A stretch of DNA of 33,852 nt from Deltaproteobacteria bacterium (lineage in GTDB: Bacteria; Myxococcota_A; Polyangia; Haliangiales; Haliangiaceae), in the NCBI GenBank assembly GCA_013812655.1, contig JACCTC010000352.1, forward strand, positions 1 to 33,852. Reading direction: 5' to 3'. A program made the position numbers and the translations under genes. This document shows, piece by piece, positions 26,442 to 33,129 of the stretch (positions within the stretch are counted from its first letter, which is position 1; the number at the start of each line of letters is the position of its first letter). The notes under the pieces are model-generated. The model was not told the DNA's origin and did no database searches. It saw only the letters and a program-made list of their open reading frames with translations.

Positions 26442-27634
26442 GACGACCGTCCCGGCCAGGGGCGGGCAAGTGTCCGCAGGCGGGTCGTGTCGACCTTTGC
26501 GTAGATCGCCGTTGTATCTGTGGCCCGATGGCGAAGGGCGTGCGCGATCTCGGTCAGCGAACCGCCTTGTCGGAGCATCTCCGTGGCGACGGTGTGGCGG
26601 AGGCGATGGGCGAATACGGGCGCAAGGTCGGCTCGCTTCGAAGCCCTGAACACGATCTGCGTGACGGTCGACGCGCCCAGTCCTCGCAACGGCGCCCTCA
26701 CGCGAAGAAACAGACTACGGGTCGAGGGACGTCCTCGGACCCGCAGGTACGCGACCAGCGCTTGGCCGATGTCCTCCGGCAGCGGCAACTCGCTGATCAC
26801 GGAGCCCTTGCCCCGGATGACGATCACCCCATCGGACCATCGGATATCATCGAGCAACAGCGTCCGGACTTCGCAGGCGCGAAGACCGAGCCGCGCCAGG
26901 AGCAACAGGATCGCGAAGTCTCGCTTTCCCATCGCAGTGCGCCGATCGCAGCTCGATAGGAGCTGGTCAACATCCTCGGCGACCAGCGCCTTGGGCAGTC
27001 CAGTGAGCCGCCACCCTGCGACGGCGGGCACGGCGCCGCGGAGATCGACTTCGGCTCGGCCGCTCAAGTACAGGTAGCGAAGAAACGAGCGCAGTACCGT
27101 CGTGATCACCTTCGTCGAGCCGACGGAGTATTGCTTCGACTCTTGGAGGACGAAACCAGTGACATCAGCAGCAGCGAGGCTGTCGACGTCAGGATGGCGA
27201 TCGAGGAACCGCTTCGTGAAATGCTCGTGGGACGCAATCGTCGGCGATCCGAGCCCACGCTCCTGCTCGAGATGCGCGAGATAGCGGCCGACGAGAGCGT
27301 CGGCTGGGTCTTGTCGAATCGGAGCCTCGACCGCAGACGAGATGGCGCCCTTCGTCGAGAGGAACGCCAAAATCGGCCGAAGGGAACGTGTTGACACGAA
27401 CTGGGTGCGGCGAGCTCGGCGCCGAGCGCGAATGAAACGAGCCGCGAGCGTCGAAGTCAGCGCCGAAAGACAAAGCGACCGCCGATCCAGCCACCGACTG
27501 AGCTGTCGGGTGAGTCGCAGGAGCTGCGCCGCCGACAACGGCGTGTATCCCAGCTCCAGCAAGTGAAGCCGAAGACCATCGGCGTAGGGACCGAGCGGCC
27601 CAGTGAAGCTGACTGGGGATGCATCTTGAACCAT
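26438..27634 (-). CDS. RIT tyrosine recombinase, first gene
   Basis: 398 aa, the longest of the trio, starting at ATG 27634. A perfect Shine-Dalgarno AAGGAGGT (27645-27638) stands 3 bp upstream, so this gene drives translation of the coupled trio. The N-terminal ~110 residues (LGYTPLSAAQLLRLTRQLSRW) are an extra domain before the core-binding domain (~115-205). Catalytic residues: Arg in LGLRACEVRTLLL, HRLRHTVATEML (H-x-x-R), His in ALRHRATDTT and Tyr in AIYAKVD. The promoter should lie between here and the right inverted repeat (27646-27724). Confidence 0.93.
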   Translation of the reverse strand: MVQDASPVSFTGPLGPYADGLRLHLLELGYTPLSAAQLLRLTRQLSRWLDRRSLCLSALTSTLAARFIRARRRARRTQFVSTRSLRPILAFLSTKGAISSAVEAPIRQDPADALVGRYLAHLEQERGLGSPTIASHEHFTKRFLDRHPDVDSLAAADVTGFVLQESKQYSVGSTKVITTVLRSFLRYLYLSGRAEVDLRGAVPAVAGWRLTGLPKALVAEDVDQLLSSCDRRTAMGKRDFAILLLLARLGLRACEVRTLLLDDIRWSDGVIVIRGKGSVISELPLPEDIGQALVAYLRVRGRPSTRSLFLRVRAPLRGLGASTVTQIVFRASKRADLAPVFAHRLRHTVATEMLRQGGSLTEIAHALRHRATDTTAIYAKVDTTRLRTLARPWPGRSS

Positions 27635-27724
27635 GTGACCTCCTTGTCCGGCACCAAGCCGGAGCGGAGATCACGACGGATTATGCCGACTTCACGGCAC
27701 TATCCTCGTCGGGGGTCGTCAGGC

Positions 27725-27759
27725 GACGCGGCATAATCCGGCGCTCGGCATAATCTTGA
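27725..27759 (-). repeat. Right 35-bp inverted repeat of the RIT element
   Basis: Exact reverse complement of 24450-24484. Its outer six bases TCTTGA are also the right copy of the core direct repeat. Another ATTATGCC motif lies further inside at about 27681. Confidence 0.9.
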
Positions 27760-29291
27760 CACCAGCGGTGCCACAAGATCTCGACGAGGCGCTCGGCCGG
27801 CAGCGTCGAACTCGCCAGGAAGTTCACTTGCCGTCCGTCTTCGGTGCGCACCGCGATCCGACGAATGCGTCCTCGCTTCTGGCCGAGGTTGCGCAGAGGA
27901 CCTTCGTACAGTCCGACGTGCTCGCCGGCGATCGTGATCGGCGCGAAGACCGTCGTCGGAAGCTCGGGGTACGGCGCGCGCTCGTACGTGACGAAGTCGA
28001 AGTGCGAATCGCGAAGCGCCGCGAGCAGCTCGGCGTGGGCGCCCGCGCGATCGAAGGCGAGCACGATCTGCTCGTCGTCACCGAGTGCCTCGCGCAGGCG
28101 CGCGGCGACCGGTGGCAGCCACGTTGCCAGGCTGTCATGCGAGGGGACCGCGACGCGAAACACCGGGATCCCATCCTCGTCGTGCACGTAGTAATCGCTC
28201 GTGCCGGGCAGGACCCGACGGTCCTGCATGCGCCAGCCCTTTCGCACGACCTGCTTGCCGGTGTACGGGCGCAGGTGGTTGTCGACGTAGAACACGGCGG
28301 GACCGCCGTCGTGCTTCGTCGTCGCGAGCAGGCGCTCGGTCATCTGTCGCTCGAGAGCGGCGCCGCCATCGGTTTGCTCGAGCAAACGGTAGAGCAGCTT
28401 GCGGACGCCGCTCGCCGTCGGCACGCGCTCGGCGCGCAGCAGCGTCGCGCCGCTCGGTGTCGCGAGCCGGCGCACGCCTTCCACCACCAGCTGACGGATC
28501 GCGAGCGCGCAGATCACCGCATCGAGTGCGATCCGCAGGCCGTCGGGATGGCGCCCCACAAACGCGGTCTGCGCCTCTTCGTACAGACCGAGCTCGCCGA
28601 CGAGTGCGAGCAAGATCCAACACCCAGCGTGCTGCACCACCTTGCCACCACGCACGGGCTGCGCGGTCATCGGCACGATCTCGTCGCTCTCTTCCGGGGT
28701 CGGCTTGCTCGATGGCTCGCCCAGATCGTCCGTCGTGGACCACAGCGGCAGCTGACTTTCCGACGAGGTCGATGCCGGTGCGTCGATCGCCGCAGTCGCC
28801 TTCGTACGCCGGCTGGCTTGCTCGCGCCGCCAGTGCTCCCAGACCATCCACACCGTCGAGTACGCGCGCCGATCTCGTCGCGGCTGTTCGCGATGCGCGT
28901 CGATCGGCATCCGACCCTCGTCGAACATCGCGAACCATGCGGCGCGCACCTCGGGCGTCACCTTTCCGGACTTGCCTTGCCGCGGCACGATTACGGCACC
29001 GAGCCCGCCCACCTCCTCGGTCCGACGCAGCCGCCGCAAGTGCTCGCTCGTCATCCCGAACGCCGCCGACAATCGACCGATACGGAACTCGCCTGTCTTC
29101 GCCAGCGTTACCAACAGCACGTTGCGAGGGCCGCGATCGTCGTCATCCTCGTCGTACACGCCGATCAGCGTCCCGCCCACGTACACGCTCGCCAGGGTTC
29201 CCTGAACGACCACCGTACCCTCCGCCGAGAAGCGGCGAATCTCACCAAACGGCGACGGCGGTTCCGGCAGCACGAACTCGAGAGCTTCCAT
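27756..29291 (-). pseudogene. Transposase, N-terminal part (interrupted by the RIT element)
   Basis: 512 native codons from ATG 29291 (MEALEFVLPEPPSPFGEIRRF); a longer open frame begins at 29378. The chain runs on into the RIT end and stops at 27681, adding foreign residues (DYAERRIMPRRL...). An N-terminal segment with GTVVVQGTLASVYVGGTLIGV is followed by an HTH (FRIGRLSAAFGMTSEHLRRLRR, ~79-100). The DDE domain has Asp in VFYVDNHLRPYTGKQ and Asp in QIVLAFDRAGAH; the third acidic residue is most likely the Glu of RWCQ-EN, lying beyond the RIT element. Without its C-terminal 213 residues the enzyme should be inactive. Confidence 0.85.
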
Positions 29292-29408
29292 CGCTCCCAA
29301 GACATCCGCCACCGATCCGAAATTCCAAACGAGGTCGCTTTTCTCGCACCTTTTTTCGATCTGTGTCGCACGCCGCAACCCCGTGGAATTCGATCACCTC
29401 GCGAGCGG

Positions 29409-29422
29409 CGTTATGAACCCTG
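29409..29422 (-). repeat. Right terminal inverted repeat of the insertion element
   Basis: CGTTATGAACCCTG on the plus strand, followed by target duplication GTGATC (29423-29428). Confidence 0.85.
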
Positions 29423-29620
29423 GTGATCGTGCACGCGGATGCACCGGACGGCGGGGGTGGAGTCGTCAACGTGCGACCCAGCGGCCTGTTTTCCGTCGAG
29501 AACCTGGTTCCCGGCGCGTACACGCTCGAACTTCTCGAGCGGCCGGGCTGGCCCCGACGTGTAGCTCGCGCCACGGTCGTCGCCGGCCAACGCACTCACG
29601 TGCGCATCCCACCGCCCTGA
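29423..29620 (+). pseudogene. Carboxypeptidase-regulatory-like repeat protein, 3' part
   Basis: Starting at the right target duplication the frame reads VIVHADAPDGGGGVVNVRPS, then GLFSVENLVPGAYTLELLER, and ends VRIPPP at 29620. It is the final beta-sandwich repeat of the gene that begins at 22358. The G-x-F-x-V/I-x-N-L-V-P-G-x-Y-x-L turn is diagnostic of these domains. GTG 29423 could be read as a start, giving a 65-aa frame, but continuity across the element explains it better. Confidence 0.8.
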
Positions 29621-29707
29621 GTACACGATTCCGCGTAGCGTCGGGGACAGTCAGGGGACCGTGAACTATGAGCGCGGCGAGCTGCCATGCCAGTGATATG
29701 GGTACTC

Positions 29708-29929
29708 ATGGCTGGCGTACGTGTGATCCATTGGAACGGCAAGGACATCCCGGAGGAGCTGCGCGAGCTGTCGGCGGGAACGTACATGGTCGAGTCCGTC
29801 GAGACGGCGCCCGCGTTGACCACTGAGGATGACCAAGGTCTCGCCGACGCGCTTGCATCACTGCGAGCGGGCAAGGGACGCACCGTCGACCAGGTCCGCG
29901 AGACCAGCGATTCGATCCTGCGTCGGTGA
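29708..29929 (+). CDS. Antitoxin-like protein of a decayed toxin-antitoxin pair
   Basis: 73 aa from ATG 29708 (MAGVRVIHWNGKDIPEELREL). The C-terminal half, EDDQGLADALASLRAGKGRT followed by VDQVRETSDSILRR, has the helical form of antitoxins paired with RelE/ParE toxins. The stop overlaps a GTG (GTGA) that opens a second frame, the usual antitoxin-toxin junction. That frame (VTIDFAPTRTNP) ends after 12 codons, so the toxin is truncated. The first ~75 bases are nearly identical to those of the gene at 33130, outside the island. Confidence 0.7.
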   Translation: MAGVRVIHWNGKDIPEELRELSAGTYMVESVETAPALTTEDDQGLADALASLRAGKGRTVDQVRETSDSILRR

Positions 29930-29964
29930 CAATCGACTTCGCGCCTACGCGGACGAACCCCTAA
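29926..29964 (+). pseudogene. Truncated toxin reading frame
   Basis: GTG 29926 overlaps the antitoxin stop. Only VTIDFAPTRTNP is encoded before TAA (29962-29964). The opening resembles the first strand of RelE/ParE toxins, but nothing further is recognisable in the ~140 bp that follow. Assignment rests mostly on the overlapping-gene layout. Confidence 0.4.
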
Positions 29965-30102
29965 CAACGATCATTGGCTAGCTGGCCGACGGCAAACCCT
30001 TTGCTCCCGACGTGCTCAAGGGCCCCGCGAGGGTGGGCCGGGCGGGATCCGACGACGACGATGACGATTTTCGCGGACTGCGCTGCCTCAGGCCACATCG
30101 TT

Positions 30103-31098
30103 TCAGCGCCTGACGCGCTTCGGCGGGTTCATACCGCCCTTCGCTTTCCTTGTGCCACGTTTCGGCGTCCGGGACGCAGTCTTGATCTTGCTTGAGCCGA
30201 CCTTCCTTGTCGGGCTCGTTTTGTCTGCCTCCACGTGGACCTTGTTCACGGCCATCGACTCGTCCATGGCCGCCACGAGCAAATGCCGAACCCCACCGAG
30301 AACAGCCTCGCCATGTCCGAACACGTTCTCGGCGAACGTCTTCATACTGAGATCGACGCGCTCCTGGGCGAACTCGAACTCGCCCTGAAGGTTGACCGCG
30401 ACCATTCGCTGCAACTCAGTTCGCGCGTCGGCCTCGAACCGAAGCCAGAGGTTGTCGAACGGTGGTTGGGCAAGTGGCAGGTTGAACTCGAACCAGCGCA
30501 TCTCCTGCCGTCGCGGATGACTGTGCGCCAGTTCGATCATCGGCTGTCCCAAGGCAGGCAGCTGAATGATCCAGCTGCCGAGCTGCCAGATCGTTCCCTG
30601 CGGCGATCCGTCTGCCGCGAAGACAGTGATGTCCGGGTGAAACTCGACGCCCATGATCTTCCCGTCCGACGCCTGCACTCGTGGGGACACGCGCTTCAGC
30701 CGGACGTTGACCTGATCGGCATAGAGGGTGGCCGCGCCCGCGGCGGGCTCGACCGTGATTGGGAACGTTCGCGGCGTCATTTGCGCGAGCCTCAACGCGT
30801 CCTCGCTGAATCCAGACCACGAGACAAGATACAGCCGGTCGGTCACCAACGACTCGTGCTTCCTCACGATGCCCTCGACCCAGATGAGGTCAGCAGGTCT
30901 CGTACGCCCGACGATCTCGAAGCACTGTGTGAACACGTGACCATCCACGGTCATCTCGGCGACCACATCGACCTCGCGCTTCACGTTGAGCTTCGTGTCG
31001 ATCAGGAACTTCGACGGCGTCACGGTGCAGCCCTGCGGCGCCAGAAGCTTCTTGAGCATCTCGACGATCTGCTGCTTCTTATTTGTACGCTTCGGCAT
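30103..31098 (-). CDS. Mrr-like restriction-endonuclease-fold protein, probably lacking the catalytic Lys
   Basis: 331 aa from ATG 31098. The N-terminal ~105 residues follow the Mrr_cat-type PD-(D/E)xK core. A helix (NKKQQIVEMLKKLL) is followed by a strand pair with REVDVVAEM (Asp44), then CFEIVGRTRPADLIWVEGIV (60-79), then DRLYLVSWSGFSEDAL (87-102), matching the family's I-V-S-x-S-GF-x-x-x-A block. In active members the second strand reads E-C-K; here it is Glu61-Ile-Val63, so the Lys is replaced. The middle is unassigned. The last ~35 residues are very basic, probably for nucleic-acid contact. It could be an inactive binder or use another basic residue such as Arg65. Confidence 0.65.
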   Translation of the reverse strand: MPKRTNKKQQIVEMLKKLLAPQGCTVTPSKFLIDTKLNVKREVDVVAEMTVDGHVFTQCFEIVGRTRPADLIWVEGIVRKHESLVTDRLYLVSWSGFSEDALRLAQMTPRTFPITVEPAAGAATLYADQVNVRLKRVSPRVQASDGKIMGVEFHPDITVFAADGSPQGTIWQLGSWIIQLPALGQPMIELAHSHPRRQEMRWFEFNLPLAQPPFDNLWLRFEADARTELQRMVAVNLQGEFEFAQERVDLSMKTFAENVFGHGEAVLGGVRHLLVAAMDESMAVNKVHVEADKTSPTRKVGSSKIKTASRTPKRGTRKAKGGMNPPKRVRR

Positions 31099-31145
31099 GG
31101 CTTCCCTTCGACAACGCGCGACTCATGTCGGTGACCACGTCAGGA

Positions 31146-31580
31146 TCACTTCGCGATGCCGCGCAGAATGTCGAGCCGGTTCGCCGGCGCGTCGGGCGAT
31201 AGAAAGTGAGGGATCGTTTTCTCGTTTCGCCTCGGGCGGTGCAAGAGCTCGACAGGCCACTCCGCGATCCGTACTTGCCTGACGTGAACGTACTGTTCGG
31301 GCTCTGGCTCGTCGATGTATTCCATCTGCCGAATCAGGGCGAGGGGCTCCTCGGCACCGCTTGTGTGACGCGAGAATTCGAGCGCCTCCGAGTACGTCGC
31401 GAACGGATAGAAGTAGTCGCTGCCGTCGTGAGGATCCTCGGCGCCCTGCTCCGGGTAACACCACACTCGGTACTCGAGTACATCGTCCCAGACGTAGCCG
31501 CCGCCCGCTTTGGCTGCAGCCGGATACGTTCCGACCAGTCCGGGATCTACCGCAGGCGGGTACGCCATTTGACCCTTCAC
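31146..31580 (-). CDS. Unknown acidic protein
   Basis: 144 aa from GTG 31580, which overlaps the preceding stop (GTGA); ATG 31568 (MAYPPAVDPGLVGTYPAAAK) is an alternative start giving 140 aa. It is rich in Asp, Glu, Tyr and Pro (YVWDDVLEYRVWCYPEQGAE; DYFYPFATYSEALEFSRHT) and ends LSPDAPANRLDILRGIAK. It has no membrane segment and no motif I can tie to a reaction. The well-structured, aromatic-rich composition indicates a real folded protein. It follows the small gene at 31577-31825 on the same strand. Confidence 0.7.
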   Translation of the reverse strand: MKGQMAYPPAVDPGLVGTYPAAAKAGGGYVWDDVLEYRVWCYPEQGAEDPHDGSDYFYPFATYSEALEFSRHTSGAEEPLALIRQMEYIDEPEPEQYVHVRQVRIAEWPVELLHRPRRNEKTIPHFLSPDAPANRLDILRGIAK

Positions 31581-31825
31581 GCCTCACGCCCCAGGCCACG
31601 ATGCCGCAGATCTTCGAGCACCGCCATCACCCCTGCGAGATCGGCATCGGACGTCAGCGCGTTCATGTCGATGCCGGACAACTGCCTCACGCGCTCGATG
31701 ACGACGTCCCGATGCACCTTGAACTTCTGCGCGACCAGCATCGCGCAAGAGCGAGCGCGCGACGCCCGGTGAGCGAGCGGCTGGCTGCTGTCGCGTGCGT
31801 TGCGGCGATTCGAGCTGTAGGACAC
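31577..31825 (-). CDS. Small unknown helical protein
   Basis: Up to 82 aa from the start at 31825; ATG 31741 (MLVAQKFKVHRDVVIERVRQ) gives 54 aa and contains all of the well-folded-looking part. The segment VVIERVRQLSGIDMNALTSD then LAGVMAVLEDLRHRGLG is helical. Its TGA overlaps the GTG start of the next gene, supporting reality through coupling. No family recognised. Confidence 0.45.
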   Translation of the reverse strand: MSYSSNRRNARDSSQPLAHRASRARSCAMLVAQKFKVHRDVVIERVRQLSGIDMNALTSDADLAGVMAVLEDLRHRGLGREA

Positions 31826-31985
31826 GACGCCCTACATTACCGGGTCGTTGCGAGACAGGCCCAGCTCCTTGCGGAATCCGGTGGTCAGTACGGCCCGCGA
31901 TCGGGACGACAGCGGCCGAAATAAGCGCATGCAATTCATCGGTGTCCAATATACACTCTTACGGCACCGCGTCTGCCTGGTTACG

Positions 31986-32339
31986 ATGACTGATCCCGTC
32001 CGCATCTTGTATCGCCCCGTCGGCCCGAAGGAGCTCGCGCTCATCGTGGCGTCGGGCTACCGCGAGTTCCCGCCGCGCTTGCCGGCGCAGCCGATCTTCT
32101 ACCCGGTCACGAACGAGGAATACGCGCGCCACATCGCCGAGAAGTGGAACGTGAAGGAAAGCGGCTCTGGCTACGTCACGCGATTTGCCGTGCGCGAGGA
32201 GTTCATCGCGCGCTACCCCGTCCAGCAGGTCGGCGCCCGAGTGCACACCGAGCACTGGGTCCCCGCCGAGGAACTACCCGAGTTCAACCACAACATCGTG
32301 GGGCTGATCGAGGTCATCGCGTCCTTCGAGCGGACGTGA
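31986..32339 (+). CDS. Conserved-looking small protein, unknown function
   Basis: 117 aa from ATG 31986 (MTDPVRILYRPVGPKELALI). It has a clear alternating pattern of short strands and helices (VASGYREFPPRLPAQPIFYP; GYVTRFAVREEFIARYPVQQVG; HTEHWVPAEELPEFNHNIVG). This resembles short proteins that genome annotation often labels ADP-ribosylation/crystallin J1, a label with no experimental basis that I know of. The lack of any Mg2+ motif rules out a real ADP-ribosylglycohydrolase. It is the last gene inside the island; an 8-bp-stem hairpin (32343-32360) follows its stop. Confidence 0.7.
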   Translation: MTDPVRILYRPVGPKELALIVASGYREFPPRLPAQPIFYPVTNEEYARHIAEKWNVKESGSGYVTRFAVREEFIARYPVQQVGARVHTEHWVPAEELPEFNHNIVGLIEVIASFERT

Positions 32340-32342
32340 TCG

Positions 32343-32360
32343 GGCAGCAGAGCTGCTGCC
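32343..32360 (+). terminator. Hairpin after the last island gene
   Basis: GGCAGCAG-AG-CTGCTGCC, a perfect 8-bp stem, begins 3 bp after the stop at 32339. There is no T run after it, and the two-base loop is too tight as drawn, so it would open to a smaller stem. It is only a weak terminator candidate. Confidence 0.3.
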
Positions 32361-32466
32361 ACTCTGCTGCCAGACCGCTCGGAATCACCACCGACTACCC
32401 GGAACGCATCGGAACCTAACTGGGCGAGACGAGGGCAAGTGCTCGTCGGGATTGGTGCCTCACCCA

Positions 32467-32492
32467 GGTTCGATTCCCATGCGCTTCCGTTT
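32467..32492 (+). repeat. Right attachment repeat of the island
   Basis: Copy 2 of the 26-bp perfect direct repeat. The sequence upstream of it does not form a T-stem partner, unlike the left copy, so this end carries only the duplicated core. Confidence 0.85.
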
Positions 32493-32633
32493 TGTTTCGC
32501 GGCGTTAGATCGATTTGCATCCTACGCTGCCACGAGCGATCAAGCATTTCGGCCCTAGCTCCCTCTGTGGACCATTTCCCATGCGGTTTGGCGTGGCAGC
32601 GTGAGCATCAAGGCCGCGTGCTACGGTGGGTTC
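32493..32633. other. Chromosomal side of the right island boundary
   Basis: 141 bp from the attachment repeat to the antitoxin gene. The first ~25 bp resemble the sequence just inside the left repeat (GGCGTTAGATCGATTT). I see no gene; the promoter of the toxin-antitoxin genes should lie here. Confidence 0.4.
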
Positions 32634-32861
32634 GTGGCGACGATCTCGAAGGCCGACTTGCTCAAGCTCGACATCGCTCAGCGGCTCGAGCTGATCGAGG
32701 AGCTCTGGGAAAGTATCGTTGACGAAGCCAACGTGGGCGCGACGCTTCCATTGTCCGCCGCGGACCGCGAACTGCTCGATCAACGTCTCCGCGAGGACGA
32801 CGAGGATCCGAGTGCCGCCATTCCCTGGTCCGAAGCCAAAGCGCGACTTCGCCAACCATGA
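32634..32861 (+). CDS. Addiction-module antitoxin (TIGR02574 type)
   Basis: 75 aa from GTG 32634; a longer frame opens at 32601 but the family begins near here. LKLDIAQRLELIEELWESIV is the characteristic first helix, followed by LPLSAADRELLDQRLREDDE and PWSEAKARLR, exactly the pattern of putative addiction-module components (TIGR02574) that pair with RelE/ParE toxins. Its TGA overlaps the toxin ATG (ATGA). It would bind and neutralise the toxin and repress the operon. Confidence 0.88.
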   Translation: MATISKADLLKLDIAQRLELIEELWESIVDEANVGATLPLSAADRELLDQRLREDDEDPSAAIPWSEAKARLRQP

Positions 32862-33128
32862 GCTACTCGCTGAGCCTGCGCCCTCGCGCGCTGGCGGAGA
32901 TCGAGAAGGCTCGCGATGGCTACGCGCAGGTCGAACACGGAGACACGTTCCGTGCCGAAGTCGAAGCAGTGGTAGACGCGATTCAGGCGATGCCGCTCCG
33001 TTTCCCGGTCGTCTACGAAACGATATCCGTTTGCGGTCTTCTTTCGGATCCGACCGACGACCGACCATATCGTCGTCCTCGCAGTTCTGCCGCAGCGCGC
33101 GGATCCGGCGAGTTGGCCGCGGCGCTGA
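32858..33128 (+). pseudogene. RelE/ParE-type toxin, frameshifted
   Basis: It starts MSYSLSLRPRALAEIEKARD, the usual RelE/ParE opening (strand, then helix). It continues to FPVVYET near 33021, where the frame is lost. The neighbouring frame then gives YPFAVFFRIRPTTDHIVVLA, then VLPQRADPASWPRR and TGA at 33126-33128, which is exactly the expected C-terminal half. One extra base (or two missing) near 33018-33024 explains it. Uncorrected, the product runs to 33148 with a foreign tail. The toxin is probably dead, unless the shift is a sequencing error. The next gene starts two bases after the restored stop. Confidence 0.75.
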
Positions 33129-33129
33129 T

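Larger units (their letters stand above)
24430..27759. mobile_element. RIT element (recombinase in trio) inserted in a transposase gene
   Basis: Three tyrosine recombinase genes lie on one strand, each overlapping the next by 4 bp (ATGA): the definition of RIT elements. A perfect 35-bp inverted repeat lies at 24450-24484 and 27725-27759. A short core TCTTGA is found at both junctions (24424-24429 and 27754-27759). With one core copy kept, the host transposase reads RWCQ-EN without a break. The left end has an additional 20-bp palindromic spacer (24430-24449) between core and inverted repeat. Element plus one core is 3,330 bp. ATTATGCC-type motifs are clustered at both ends (five left, three right). 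Confidence 0.93.
23761..29422. mobile_element. Insertion element with DDE-type transposase, itself interrupted by a RIT element
   Basis: The ends are CAGAGTTCATAACG (23761-23774) and the inverted CAGGGTTCATAACG (29422-29409), 13 of 14 bases matching. GTGATC flanks both ends (23755-23760 and 29423-29428) as a 6-bp target duplication. Joining the flanks with one GTGATC gives HGSVI-VHADAPDG in one frame, confirming the boundaries. Without the inner RIT element it would be about 2.33 kb with a single transposase gene on the minus strand. I do not assign it to a named IS family. Confidence 0.88.
10743..32492. mobile_element. Integrated genomic island flanked by a 26-bp direct repeat at a selC-like 3' end
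   Basis: A perfect 26-bp repeat beginning GGTTCGATTCCC and ending CTTCCGTTT occurs at 10743-10768 and 32467-32492. It equals the T loop and acceptor 3' end of the selC-like sequence plus three T. Weaker similarity continues past both copies (GGCGGTTAGATCAAATTT versus GGCGTTAGATCGATTT). A tyrosine integrase starts its 3' end 17 bp inside the left copy, the standard layout of tRNA-targeting islands. One repeat plus interior is 21,724 bp. The cargo has no replication, conjugation or phage structural genes that I recognise, so it is a cargo island that would need outside help to move between cells. It contains a nested transposon and a RIT element. Confidence 0.8.

Noticed and set aside
27756-29426. 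556-codon open frame on the plus strand
   Set aside because: Antisense to the DDE transposase, Arg/His-rich without domain features.
31986-32339. ADP-ribosylation/crystallin J1 function for the 117-aa protein
   Set aside because: No SDDT or GGDxDT metal motif and the length is a third of that family; such labels look like carried-over annotation.
32401-32489. tRNA-like fold ending in the right attachment repeat
   Set aside because: GGAA-CGCAT can pair with ATGCGCTTCC with one bulge, and an inner GACGAG/CTCGTC stem exists, but there is no 7-base anticodon loop and no T stem. It is not a tRNA gene.
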